A stretch of DNA of 64,000 bases from assembly GCA_947492745.1 (NCBI GenBank), contig CANLOE010000009.1, positions 1 to 64,000 of the forward strand, read 5' to 3'. Numbering within the stretch: the first letter of the stretch is position 1; each line of letters begins with the position of its first letter. Shown here piece by piece: positions 47,535 to 56,753 of the stretch. The translations under genes were made by a program, and so were the position numbers. The notes under the pieces are model-generated. The model had not been told where the DNA came from. It saw nothing but the letters and a program-made list of their open reading frames with translations, and ran no database searches. Origin of the DNA: an uncultured Cyclobacteriaceae bacterium. Its GTDB lineage: Bacteria > Bacteroidota > Bacteroidia > Cytophagales > Cyclobacteriaceae.

Positions 47535-47621
47535 TATATTTGTAACGTTTTGTACTTATAATTTAATTGTTAAGAACGAAGAAAACCACTGTGCACTGCT
47601 ATAAAGGGTGGTTTTTCTTCG
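47535..47621 (+). ncRNA. Candidate small RNA with own promoter and terminator
   Basis: The exact -7 box TATATTTG (47535-47542) is followed about 35 bases later by a hairpin, GAAGAAAA-CCAC (47578-47589) with GTGG-TTTTTCTTC (47608-47620). A transcript of roughly 75 nt would end in a hairpin with a T-rich 3' side. There is no open frame and no repeat match. The -33 box is weak (TTG 15 bases upstream). Confidence 0.3.
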
Positions 47622-47900
47622 CCCGAGTCCAAGAAAGATATTTTTGGTAATTTAAAAATGCAAAGGTCTACAAAATCAGAGAGTTCAGTCGAAATCCCTG
47701 TGAGCCCGTCTTACCATCAAGTATGAAAAAGGCTGTAAGACTCCTTAGGAGACCAAAAGGGTATATACCTTTACACCATTTGTTTAAGGTCACAGGAAAC
47801 AATTATTTACCTCTGATAAGCAAATTCCGATCATAAGGTAGTTAACGCTAATCAAGCGGCATTAAACCTTCACTGCATAATTTTAATACATAATGCGTAT

Positions 47901-49430
47901 TTAATTCTGTACTGCCTTCAGGGCGTCCACATTTCCCCATCCGAAACTCCTGTTCTTGTTGGGATACAGGTCCGAGGCTTTCTTAAGTTTCTCAAGTACC
48001 TGATTTTTATTCATGGAAGGGTCCAGAGACCATACCATGGCCGCGACTCCTGCCATAGTAGCGGTGGCTATGCTGGAACCGCCTACGACAGAAGGCACAT
48101 TTCCTTCATCTGCCAATGTGAGCGCAACACGACCTGCCTTTCTTGCCCGTTGCATTATCACGGTAAAGTCGACCTCTCTTCCTGAATGACAATTGTTACA
48201 ACGGCGATAACGAGAAGCGGTAGTAACTCCAGTGACAGCAATGGTTTCGTTCATGTTTGCTGGAAATATAACACCGACCCAGTTGGTAAATGCCGTGGAG
48301 GTCCCTGCCGCAGCAAAGATCAGTTTTCCTTTGCCATCGGCATATCGAATAGCATCCGCAATTTTGGAATTATAGAAAACATCTCCTATGGACATACTGA
48401 TAATATCGACCTGAGGATTATCGGCTGCCAGCTTAATAGCATTGGCGACACCTGTTTTTTCCCTTGAGGTACTGATAACTACGTCCGAAGTACCTCTGAT
48501 ACCTATTATGTTAGCATTGTAGGCTACTCCTACAGCAGACCCATCACTACTCAAAGGTGCACCCACTGTGCCGATCATGGCTGTTCCATGACCGCAACGA
48601 CCGCTCGGTCCGTCCGTGCTAGACCCAGAAGGATAAGTGCTGAACTTAAATATGGACCTGCCATCAGAAGGTATGGTTGCAAATTGAGAACCCAGTTTGG
48701 GCTGATTCGGAGATACTCCCGTATCGATAACAGCGACGGTCGTATTACGGCCTGTGCTGTACTGCCAGGCTTGTGGAATATTCATCAGGTCATAGGTCCA
48801 AGAGACTTTTGCCCCTGGAGTGATAGTCCTGAAATCGTCCTCAGGTATATCCTTGTTCGGCCGATTATCACAGCCAAAGATGCTATCTTCTATTTTAGCC
48901 CCTGTCCTAACCGCTTCTTCTTCGATACTATAACCGGAAGGTTCGATATAGCGCGTATTGGGATGGCTGCGCAATTTTTCAACCGTAACCAGCTCTCTGA
49001 TCTGAACATCGAAGTAGGGCAGCGAGGAATTCTCTATAATGGCTGTTTTTCGCTTCGCTCCATTGATGTTACCTGCACTTTCTGTCAAAAAAATCATTTT
49101 TTCCAACGATTTGCAGGCTTCTTTCCACTCATCGGTATGAATGTTCAAACTATGTATTCTACCGGCAACATTTTGAATGGATTCGGGCCGATAGCCTACC
49201 GTGAGCATACCGTCTGATTGTCGTAATGCGCTCCATAATACATGATCGTTGACCATGCTCCATTGAAAGCTTCCATTTTCTTTCAATAAGCTGATTATAA
49301 TATCATTTATAGCACTTCGAGACAAAGGTTCTTCTGCAAGTATTGCTTGTTCTTGTAGACTGATGTTTTCTTCTTGGCAGCTGTATAGGCTTATTGCCAA
49401 TACGGCTAGGATAAGGACAGTTTTCTTCAT
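47901..49430 (-). CDS. Subtilisin-like serine peptidase (S8) lipoprotein
   Basis: A 509-residue secreted protease. The lipobox LYSC puts the lipidated Cys at 18. A propeptide of about 200 residues leads to the catalytic domain: Asp in VAVIDTGVSPNQP (about residue 234), His in CGHGTAMIGTV (about 280) and Ser in GGSSIATATMAG (about 451), all in the standard order. The His motif reads GHGT-A rather than GTHVAG, a mild departure. It probably acts at the cell surface. It is a single-gene unit. Confidence 0.9.
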   Translation of the reverse strand: MKKTVLILAVLAISLYSCQEENISLQEQAILAEEPLSRSAINDIIISLLKENGSFQWSMVNDHVLWSALRQSDGMLTVGYRPESIQNVAGRIHSLNIHTDEWKEACKSLEKMIFLTESAGNINGAKRKTAIIENSSLPYFDVQIRELVTVEKLRSHPNTRYIEPSGYSIEEEAVRTGAKIEDSIFGCDNRPNKDIPEDDFRTITPGAKVSWTYDLMNIPQAWQYSTGRNTTVAVIDTGVSPNQPKLGSQFATIPSDGRSIFKFSTYPSGSSTDGPSGRCGHGTAMIGTVGAPLSSDGSAVGVAYNANIIGIRGTSDVVISTSREKTGVANAIKLAADNPQVDIISMSIGDVFYNSKIADAIRYADGKGKLIFAAAGTSTAFTNWVGVIFPANMNETIAVTGVTTASRYRRCNNCHSGREVDFTVIMQRARKAGRVALTLADEGNVPSVVGGSSIATATMAGVAAMVWSLDPSMNKNQVLEKLKKASDLYPNKNRSFGWGNVDALKAVQN

Positions 49431-49764
49431 GGTTTTTTATTTAAGGTGAGCGAATATTTTTTTTATTTAAAAAAAAAGAGCTTAAAAATACGTTTATTGT
49501 AAATAAACAAGTTAAATTGACTATTGTTTTGTGAATATTGTAATAGGGCTTTCGTTGAACCAATATTGAAAACTGGAGTGAGTATAGCTGAAATGTGCCT
49601 TTTATTTTAATGAAGTGGTTTAGGCTTTTTCTTTTACCTGCGAATTTCACATTTAGTACCTTGCTTTTGTCTTTTTTAAGTTCCGTAGCTTCGGCCATGC
49701 AATAGAAAAAAGCCTTCTTTAGTGTACAAAAGCCAAAATTATCGGCGCCAAATAAAAGGTCTAA

Positions 49765-49923
49765 TACAAATTTGGGTTTTAAATGTCGTATAGGATTGCG
49801 CGGGTCATTTTTTTTCAATCAAGGCGAACACCGCAGGGATAGCAGCGCTATCCCGAGGATGGTCAACGCAGAGTGAAACAAAATGAACAGGAAGATATGC
49901 GATAGTTGAAACCCAAATTTGAA
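49765..49923 (+). mobile_element. R1 element in a non-element site
   Basis: TAA at 49762-49764 precedes TACAAATTTGGG. The right end reads CCCAAATTTGAA, so the last bases are mutated from TTTGTA. Unlike other copies both ends carry the CCCAAATTT form. The neighbouring 49431-49761 shows no gene that I trust. Confidence 0.85.
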
Positions 49924-50077
49924 TTACTTTTACTAATGGATTTCAATAGTATGCATCTTTAGTTCATTGAGGTCTTACACTCTTAAAGATGCTTATGAAA
50001 AATGTTTTCAATCGAAAAAAAGAAACAGGACGAAACCTACGCTTTCTTAAACTGCTAATTTGAATAAGTAAACTCAT

Positions 50078-50396
50078 AGGGCCGTTTTGAGGCGTATCTA
50101 TTATTCTTATGTTTGTTTATTGATTTTCAACGTCTGTATGGAATTCTTGGGAACAATATTCAACTCGGGCTTTTGCTTTCTCCATTATGCTCATTGCTGT
50201 AGATAATCTTTTGGTACGTAATTTGGCTGAAATTTCCGCAGATAGCGCTGCTGCCTTTGTCAATGACGCTCAAGTGACAGGCTGGCCTCCTTCGCTGGCT
50301 AAATTCTCGGGACATTTTCAGAATGCCCGGCCCTGTTGAAAATAAACAATAACAAATTCTTGGGATAATTTCAAAACAGTTTCTAAATCGGTAGTA
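50078..50396. mobile_element. R6 element, long copy
   Basis: Contains CATTATGCTCATTGCTGTAG, CGCAGATAGCGCTGCTGCC as core, GGCTGGCCTCCTTCGCTGGC and ends ATTTCAAAACAGTTTCTAAA. The left border is set by comparison with the copy at 55478. The following 440 bases up to 50837 show nothing I recognise. Confidence 0.55.
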
Positions 50397-50837
50397 GTAA
50401 TTGCCTTTACGTTCCGGTAAAAGGACATAAAATCAGCGGTTTGACAAAATCTATTATCAATGGCATAATGCCACTTTTATCCTGCAATAGAAAGTCCAAT
50501 GATAATTTTGGGTTTATTGGGAATGCCTAAGGGTAAGTGTTCTTTTCCCAAAGGAGGGTACCATCAATTATAGATTTTGATAACGTTTGTAGTTCTCTTT
50601 AAAAGAGGTGTCAGTAAAACAATAATGCACGTCCGATGTGCTTCATAAAGAGTTACGTATGGTCTATGAACAGGGGGAAATGAGTGCGGCAAATTTAATG
50701 TGGTGTTATTTCCAGAAATAAAAGCAGTACGTTGACCCTTTTTTAAATGGTATCCATTTCCTATTGCTCATAGGATGAAAATTACATTCAGGAAATACAG
50801 TAAGGCTTAAAGAGGCCCAAGAAAATCGGTATTAACA

Positions 50838-51299
50838 CTACAGCTGTGCTTTCATGACAGGATTACTTTTTTGCTGGCCAACCTTGCCTACCGAGCCTTT
50901 CCCGAACTCTTTTTGGGCGATTTCTATTTTCTTATTGGTGACTCCCATATTACACTTTCCTTTAAACACAGCGCCCGACTCAACGATGAGCTTATTTGCA
51001 GTGATATCACCTTTTATATTACAGGTCGGTTTAAGGATGAGAACATCGGTTACCTCCACGGAACCGTGTACTTCCCCTTCGATTTCTGCAATCTGAGCCA
51101 ATATATTGCCCTCTATTACAGAGGATTGGCCTATGGCTACCTTCGATTTGGATTTGATATTGCCAATGATCTTACCTTCGACCCTTAAATTACCAAAAGT
51201 CTGAACACTACCTTCAAAAATTGTTCCTTTGCCTATGATGTTGCTGGAGTTACTAAGCTCAGCGGCCGAGTTTTTCTCTTCTTGTTTGTTTTTGAACAT
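50838..51299 (-). CDS. Bactofilin family protein
   Basis: A 153-residue protein. The central beta-helix is visible as short repeated strands such as NIIGKGTIFEGSVQTFGNL, RVEGKIIGNIKSKSKVAIG and VTDVLILKPTCNIKGDI (residues about 20-115). Termini are disordered and charged. Bactofilins polymerise without nucleotide and help to shape cells or place cell-wall enzymes. No peptidase gene is adjacent. Confidence 0.9.
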   Translation of the reverse strand: MFKNKQEEKNSAAELSNSSNIIGKGTIFEGSVQTFGNLRVEGKIIGNIKSKSKVAIGQSSVIEGNILAQIAEIEGEVHGSVEVTDVLILKPTCNIKGDITANKLIVESGAVFKGKCNMGVTNKKIEIAQKEFGKGSVGKVGQQKSNPVMKAQL

Positions 51300-51525
51300 A
51301 TTGTCCTATTTTAGTCTTGAAATACCTAATATAATATTCGAGAGAGATGCATTCGTATATTAAAGCTACAGGAAAAATGGCTATTTTTTAGTCAAAATTC
51401 AATGTTTTCTTGTGTAGATGATAGTAAGATTTATAAATTATTGATAATCAATAATTTATTTTTTTGTTAATTTAACAATGTTTTTTCGAAACCCTATTTT
51501 TGAAGTTTAGGTTATTATGTGCTGC

Positions 51526-51555
51526 ATTGTATAGTTTCAAATTTGCTATTTTTGA
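51526..51555 (+). promoter_or_regulatory. Promoter next to the ATL gene
   Basis: ATTG at 51526 and the exact -7 box TATTTTTG at 51548-51555 are 18 bases apart. The start codon follows after only 3 bases, so the mRNA would have almost no leader. Confidence 0.4.
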
Positions 51556-51558
51556 CGT

Positions 51559-51897
51559 ATGACGTTGAATAAGAATCGCTTTTTCGAAGATGTTTATGAA
51601 GTAGTAAAGCTCATTCCGAAAGGGAGAGTGACCAGTTATGGGGCCATAGCCCACTATCTGGGTACCAAAGGAAGTGCGCGTATGGTGGGCTGGGCCATGA
51701 ACAAAGCCCACGGACAACCTGATGTGCCGGCGCACAGGGTCGTCAATCGCCAGGGCTTATTGACGGGGAAGCATCATTTCGAAGGTCCCAATGCTATGCA
51801 GGAGTTGCTCGAAGAAGAGGGCATTCGCGTAAAGGAGGATAAGATAATGGAGTTTGAAAAATTTTTCTGGGATCCTAAAGACGGCTTAAACCTTTGA
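51559..51897 (+). CDS. Alkyltransferase-like protein (ATL)
   Basis: A 112-residue protein with the DNA-binding domain of O6-methylguanine-DNA methyltransferase. The helix-turn-helix is VTSYGAIAHYLGTKGSARMV (about residues 25-44) and the active-site loop reads PAHRVVNRQG (about 56-65). In true repair enzymes this is PCHRV; here the acceptor Cys is Ala. Known ATL proteins of this type bind alkylated bases and hand them to nucleotide excision repair. Length is right for an ATL. It has no partner gene nearby. Confidence 0.9.
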   Translation: MTLNKNRFFEDVYEVVKLIPKGRVTSYGAIAHYLGTKGSARMVGWAMNKAHGQPDVPAHRVVNRQGLLTGKHHFEGPNAMQELLEEEGIRVKEDKIMEFEKFFWDPKDGLNL

Positions 51898-52079
51898 CCC
51901 AGGATCTATCGAGTTTCTTTTAACACTTATCCTTATCGGTCCCATGTGAAAGTAATAGGCTAAAACTCTTTCAAGAATTATCAGTGAAGTTTCCTGTCGA
52001 TGATTGATTTCAGCGGGGTTTATCTAATCTTCGATTTGTTTGAGAGGCTTTTTAATTTGTATCTTTTCTTTCGAAAATG

Positions 52080-52425
52080 GTCTTCTCTTTATGGCCGAAA
52101 GGAACTTTCAAACTCTTTCTTATGCTTTTTGATGGCATGGTTCCATTAGGGTTTCATGCGTATGGTATTGACCCTAAAGGGTACATGTAATTTGCATGAA
52201 CGACATTCATCCCGAACTTTTGCTTTCCTGGCCATGTCCATTTCTAATGTGTTCCTTTTGGGACATAATTTCGTGGGAACTCTCGCAGATAGTGCTGCTG
52301 TCTTTTCCCACGTGACTGGCAGAAGCTTTTTCATTGGAACTGTCCTCTGGACATTTTCTTAATGCTCGACCTTACTTCGTTCCGCACCTAAAAAGCGATA
52401 ACAAATTCTAAAACCTAAATTTCTG
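52080..52425. mobile_element. Diverged R6 element
   Basis: CGCAGATAGTGCTGCTGTC (core), TTCCCACGTGACTGGCAG and AAAGCGATAACAAATTCTAAAA follow the copies at 50078 and 55478. The right end then runs into CCTAAATTTCTG, which looks like a worn R1 end. Borders are approximate. Confidence 0.45.
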
Positions 52426-52562
52426 TTATGGATATTCTCGCCTTTATGATGAGGTTAGGACAAACATATTGCTATGAAAAAATCAGCCTTTATCAACACA
52501 TAACATTGAGCCTTGTCCTTTTTGTTCGAAAATAGTACTGAACTGTTTGAATAGTAGATTCA

Positions 52563-52728
52563 ACCCAAATTGATCGATAGAAATCGTGATGAGCGTATAA
52601 ACAGCAAAATATCAGTCATTTGTATTCGTTCGGCATAGCACCGCTATGGTGAATGAAGACCGGTGGGCAAAGCTTCCGGTATGAAGCTATTTATGCGCGG
52701 AATAGGTTCTCTATTGATCATTTTGGGT
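52563..52728 (+). mobile_element. R4 element, variant with GCATAGCACCGC core
   Basis: 166 bp from ACCCAAATTGATCG to TTGATCATTTTGGGT. The target-like triplet TTA at 52729-52731 is, on the other strand, the TAA stop of the response regulator gene. The body is nearly identical to 22130-22291. Confidence 0.87.
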
Positions 52729-53136
52729 TTAAGATGCCTTAGAATGATATCCCAGGAGCGTATAGATTTCTCTTACTTTCACTTCATTTAGGGGTTTTTC
52801 CAGATATTTTTCAACTCCCAGAGAACATGCCTTCTGTCTATCCTTCTGTGAAAAAGACGATGTCAGTATTATTACAGGTATAGTGCTGATAGAAGCATGC
52901 CTTAATCTATTTTCCAGAAATTCTATCCCACTCATAACGGGCATGTTCAGATCCAGAACGATAATATCAGGTACTGTATTGCCTTCTTGCAATAAGTAAT
53001 CAAGAGCTTCTTTACCATTGCGACAGTGGGTGATTTTCCGGTGAACCCCACCTTCTCCCTTTTTGATGACCTTACTGGAGATAAAAGCATCGACATCGTC
53101 ATCCTCTACAAGTAAAATATATTTGAAATGATTCAT
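52729..53136 (-). CDS. Single-domain response regulator
   Basis: A 135-residue receiver domain without output domain. The acidic pocket is VEDDDVDAF (about residues 9-17), the phosphorylated Asp is in IIVLDLNMPVMSG, Thr is in VIILTSS and Lys is in YLEKPLNE. It resembles the Rcp1-type receivers (insert HRKITHCRNGKEAL) that pair with hybrid or phytochrome-like kinases. ATG at 53136 is preferred to 53160. The cognate kinase is not adjacent; the region upstream looks eroded. Confidence 0.88.
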   Translation of the reverse strand: MNHFKYILLVEDDDVDAFISSKVIKKGEGGVHRKITHCRNGKEALDYLLQEGNTVPDIIVLDLNMPVMSGIEFLENRLRHASISTIPVIILTSSFSQKDRQKACSLGVEKYLEKPLNEVKVREIYTLLGYHSKAS

Positions 53137-54130
53137 TATAATAGAATAAAATAGTGTCAAGCGTCATCGCTTATAATATAGATGACTAAAATTACAATTT
53201 CAGGACTATTTTTAGAGCTTATTTAGATGAATCCAGTCGATGGGGCGATGATTGAACAATCTTGTTGGTCTGATGAAAAAGATAAATTATTCCTGAAATT
53301 ATCGTAATACTGCTATGGCAAGCCTAAGATTGCCGAGAACAAATCACTGGATGATTGTCATCTCAATAGCCTTGAATCAAACCTTTTCAAGATTATTATT
53401 TTACTGGAGTTCCGGCCCACAATGCCTTTTTCAAGTGAAGGAGCTTTTCTTTCTTATAAGAAGGTAGCGTTATTGGTTATTTCTGAGTAAGTAAAATAAC
53501 TAACGTCAATCAGTGGAAGATGCTAAAATAGCCTTTCTAATTATTTTATGAATAACAAAAACCATTGCGAAAGGTTTTGGGTACTTTTGGTGTTGATACT
53601 CTTGGTCAACGTCTTGGCTAAATCATTTCATAGGCAAAAGCTTCATTTTTTTCATACTTGAGGGTAAACTTGGACTCTGTGAGTATAAAAATGCATAGTT
53701 ATCCTCAAACACTTGTTTTGGGACATGGTATTTTGATAGAACGATGTCCTTATGAAGTATCGTCAATAGTTGATTTACCAATGACCAACGGGAGATCTGC
53801 TTCATTATGGGTGGCTGCTCACCTGAGCTGTCTCCCTATTCACTTGCATGATGGGGTTTACGGAAAAGGTTGTCCTCTGAGCATCACAAGAAGGATAGCA
53901 TGATTTCTGCTCTTTGGAAGAAATGGGGTATAATAAAATTTCTTGAAGAGGATTGTAATCAGTTATAAGAAGTGCTCCTATTTCCACAAAATATAAGCTC
54001 GACCTACTGCTCCAGAATACACTCATTCAACTTGCCCCCTTTAGTATCGCATTAGGTATTAGTCAGCTATAAAAATAAAAATGGGCTGAAAATAAGTGCT
54101 TGCTGGATTAAATCTTATGACGAAAAATAC
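53137..54130. other. Eroded 1-kb interval
   Basis: No intact gene and no R1-R7 element. Several short frames look protein-like on both strands (for example 53623-53805 and 53805-54026 on the minus strand, in different frames), as expected of a decayed gene. The interval lies where a kinase of the YfiR/response regulator pathway could once have been. Confidence 0.35.
53548..53661 (+). CDS. Possible 37-codon membrane peptide or gene remnant
   Basis: ATG 53548 to TGA 53661 encodes a positively charged start and one hydrophobic segment (FWVLLVLILLVNVLA) followed by a basic end. It may be a small membrane peptide, the signal-anchor of a lost gene, or chance. No ribosome binding site stands out. 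Confidence 0.2.
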   Translation: MNNKNHCERFWVLLVLILLVNVLAKSFHRQKLHFFHT

Positions 54131-54637
54131 TCATGTAGGGTTTATGTCGATTATTGTTAAATTACAGAATTCCGATTTCTTGATGTGGTCACTGATATTC
54201 CAGTTCTTGTCTATGATAGATTTCTGGTTCAGAGAAAATTTCAGGGTTTCTCTTTCTATGTAAAAGCTGATATCGGCACCTTCGTTTAGGTATTTGGTAT
54301 CAGCAGTAATCATCAGTGCATCACTGTCCGCTAGCTGATACGCTTCTCGAAATGAAGTGTCGTTACGTTCTTCATAAAAAACAATGTCTTTTTGAGCAAA
54401 ATCGGTCGGAATGTCCAACTTATCAAGCTGAACGCGTTTTTTTCTAAAAATTGGTATTCCATGTAAGGCCGAATATACTTCGGGTTGGCCATATATGCCT
54501 ATTCGTAGATTGTGTTCATGCCTCTTTTGAGACTCTATATGTTCTACGAATTTTGCTATAAACAAAGCCATATATCTGGCCTTGCGTACATTTATACCTC
54601 CATAAGAGGAGGCGTTCAGTGTCAAGACGGGTATCAT
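54131..54637 (-). CDS. YfiR-like (DUF4154) protein, possibly N-terminally damaged
   Basis: 168 residues with the DUF4154 pattern: KARYMALFIAKFVEHIES near residue 19, LRIGIYGQPEVY, a strand LADSDALMIT and a closing ISFYIERETLKFSLNQKS. It is a divergent relative of the protein at 56024. YfiR proteins are periplasmic and hold down a diguanylate cyclase, but this one lacks a proper signal peptide: the N-terminus is only MIPVLTLNASSYGG. A different-frame ATG just upstream (MYKFFIP, near 54672) suggests a frameshift in the signal region. Confidence 0.6.
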   Translation of the reverse strand: MIPVLTLNASSYGGINVRKARYMALFIAKFVEHIESQKRHEHNLRIGIYGQPEVYSALHGIPIFRKKRVQLDKLDIPTDFAQKDIVFYEERNDTSFREAYQLADSDALMITADTKYLNEGADISFYIERETLKFSLNQKSIIDKNWNISDHIKKSEFCNLTIIDINPT

Positions 54638-54941
54638 GGGATAAAGAATTTATACATCAAGCAATAGAAAATAATTAAAATTCTTTGATTTTATTGTACA
54701 AAGTAAGTGCATCGCTGTATGTTTTTCTTGCGTTTTCGATAAATCAGCCTTGAATAAAGTTCAACAGCCATGTTTTAAGGGTAAAGTAGATTTTGAAGGC
54801 CCGTTTAGGCTAACCGGGTCTATAACCATGATATCACTGGGAAACGATACGATAGAGAGAATTCTAAATCTCAGTAAAGGGTTTTTTTGTTCTGGTAAAA
54901 GCAAACTTTGGCAAAGAGATGGGGCGTGCAATATACTATTA

Positions 54942-55108
54942 ATCCGGATCATGCATTGAAAAATCTACTGCGGATCTAAATAGCTGCAAATCAGTCGTTG
55001 CACTACGTTTCTTGGATTAACCGTAGCGGTGCTACGTTGAATCCAAGAAAACGCCCTGATTTATTGCCATTTAAGTCCTCATGACGAAGTTCCAACGAAC
55101 ATTCTGGG
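54942..55108 (+). mobile_element. R3-R2 chimera element, 167 bp
   Basis: The left half (ATCCGGATCATGCATTG to GTCGTTGCACTACG) is R3 and the right half (GGATTAACCGTAGCGG to ATTCTGGG) is R2. TTA flanks both sides (54939-54941, 55109-55111). It is full length, so a recombination or template switch joined the two families at the centre. Confidence 0.8.
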
Positions 55109-55111
55109 TTA

Positions 55112-55270
55112 TACAAATTTAGGTTTTAAATGTCGTATAAGATTCCGCGGGTCATTTTGTTTCAATCAAGGCGAGAACCGCAGGGATAGCAGCGCTATCC
55201 CGAGGATTGTCAACGCAGAGTGAAGCAAAATGAACAGGAAGATAGGCGATATTTGAAAGCTAAGTTTGTA
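55112..55270 (+). mobile_element. R1 element abutting the chimera
   Basis: 159 bp from TACAAATTTAGGTTTTAAA to AGCTAAGTTTGTA with TTA at 55109-55111 and 55271-55273. It used the flanking TTA of the chimera as its target. Confidence 0.92.
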
Positions 55271-55477
55271 TTAAACCCATATTGGACAGGCATGTACGGC
55301 AAAGTATGAAATCCCAAGAATACTTGGTATATCTAATGGTTAAGACTGCCAATAATAATCAACAGCAGTAGCATGAAATTCGATGATACAGGAGAATTCA
55401 TTGTATGATCTATAAAGGGAGCTGCGCTAAAAAGAGCGTACTATCAAACTAGCGAACCTGTTGATAGAATTATTGAC

Positions 55478-55784
55478 TTAGAGACTGTGTTGAACGGTAT
55501 CTTTTATTTTCATTTGGTCGATATTGATTTTTAATCGTCGCATGGAATTCTCAGGAACAGCATTCATCTCAAAATTCACTTTTCCATCATGCTCATTGCT
55601 GTATGTGCTTCTTTTGGTGTAGAATTTCTTTGAAAATTCGCAGATAGCGCTGCTATTCTTTTTCCACGTGGCAGGTTGGTCCTTTTGCCGGCTACTATTT
55701 TCTTTACGTTCAGTCCTGCCTTATTCTACCTCCAAAATAAGCGATAACAAATTCTAAAATAATAGCTTCCAAAACAGTCTCTTG
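55478..55784. mobile_element. R6 element, best-preserved ends
   Basis: 307 bp. The left end TTAGAGACTGTGTTGAA and the right end TTCCAAAACAGTCTCTT are inverted repeats. The core is GCAGATAGCGCTGCTATTC. From 55785 to 56023 nothing is recognisable except a worn short repeat near 55900. Confidence 0.65.
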
Positions 55785-56023
55785 CATTTTCTTCAACTTG
55801 AATTTGAACGGGGTGGTTATCGTGTGAAACTTGGGTCCGCGCGAGCGGCTTTGAGTCGAAACCGTATTCTGCGTTTAGTTCACTGTTGTATTATTTTTTA
55901 TGGAATCAGCGAATCATGATTTATCGATACCTTGATGGATTTTATAGGAATCAATACAAATCATTTTATGAATACCATTAGAATATCACCGAACAGAGAA
56001 AGTGACTAAATGTACAGTATCGG

Positions 56024-56560
56024 TTAAACCAGAATGGCCAGATTGGTCAGCTGTTGAGGCACCTTCAGGCCTGCTTTTTTCATATTTCCCAGATTCATCT
56101 CGAATTTCAGCTTTCCGTTCATGATTCTAAAGTTGATACAGCTTCCTTTTTTTGCCAGCCCATCACTTTCGGTAACGATCAGTACAGGGCTATTTCCATA
56201 TTTGGCGAGGATTGCTTTTAACATATTACTGTTTTTCTTGGGAACGAACAGGATATGACAATTTTCCATAGCTGCCACGCTGGAGTAGTTCTGCACTTCG
56301 ATGGAGCTACCACTGACTGACTTTTTGACCGCCATTTTTTTGAAAGAAGCGATAATATCTTTATTCCCATCGAGAATTCCGATAACGGTACGGTCACTCT
56401 GCTTTGGCCATTGGATATATTTGGAGAACTGATAGACAAATAGTGTTTTGAATGTATAGTTCTCTGCTTCCTCAGCTGATATCCTATTAGCACTGGTCAG
56501 TGATACTGTCAGGAGTAAAGAAAGAAAGTATAGATAGGGGCTTTTGTATTTTACTTTCAT
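56024..56560 (-). CDS. YfiR family (DUF4154) periplasmic protein
   Basis: A 178-residue protein with a signal peptide (YLYFLSLLLTVSLTSANRISA, about residues 10-30). The DUF4154 domain has TFKTLFVYQFSKYIQWPKQ (about 37-55), VIGILDGNKDI, CHILFVPKK, VLIVTESDG and INFRIMNGKLKFEMN. YfiR and HmsC-like proteins act in the periplasm and control c-di-GMP or histidine kinase partners. No inner-membrane partner is adjacent. Confidence 0.88.
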   Translation of the reverse strand: MKVKYKSPYLYFLSLLLTVSLTSANRISAEEAENYTFKTLFVYQFSKYIQWPKQSDRTVIGILDGNKDIIASFKKMAVKKSVSGSSIEVQNYSSVAAMENCHILFVPKKNSNMLKAILAKYGNSPVLIVTESDGLAKKGSCINFRIMNGKLKFEMNLGNMKKAGLKVPQQLTNLAILV

Positions 56561-56753
56561 TGAGCGATTGTCTATTTTAAAAAAATCATAAATAATATAT
56601 CAACTTTAGTACCAAAAAACAATTGTCAGTAGAAGCATGAGCGTGATCGATCAGATGGCCCCTCATAGGATAGCGGTCAATGAGTGAAGATAACAATCAT
56701 TATAAAGCAATAGGTAATTTTAAGGATAGTCTTTTTTTGCATACTTTTACCCT

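Noticed and set aside
49441-49818. Minus-strand frame of 125 codons upstream of the subtilase
   Set aside because: It partly overlaps the R1 flank and has low-complexity Lys/Phe-rich sequence without domain features.
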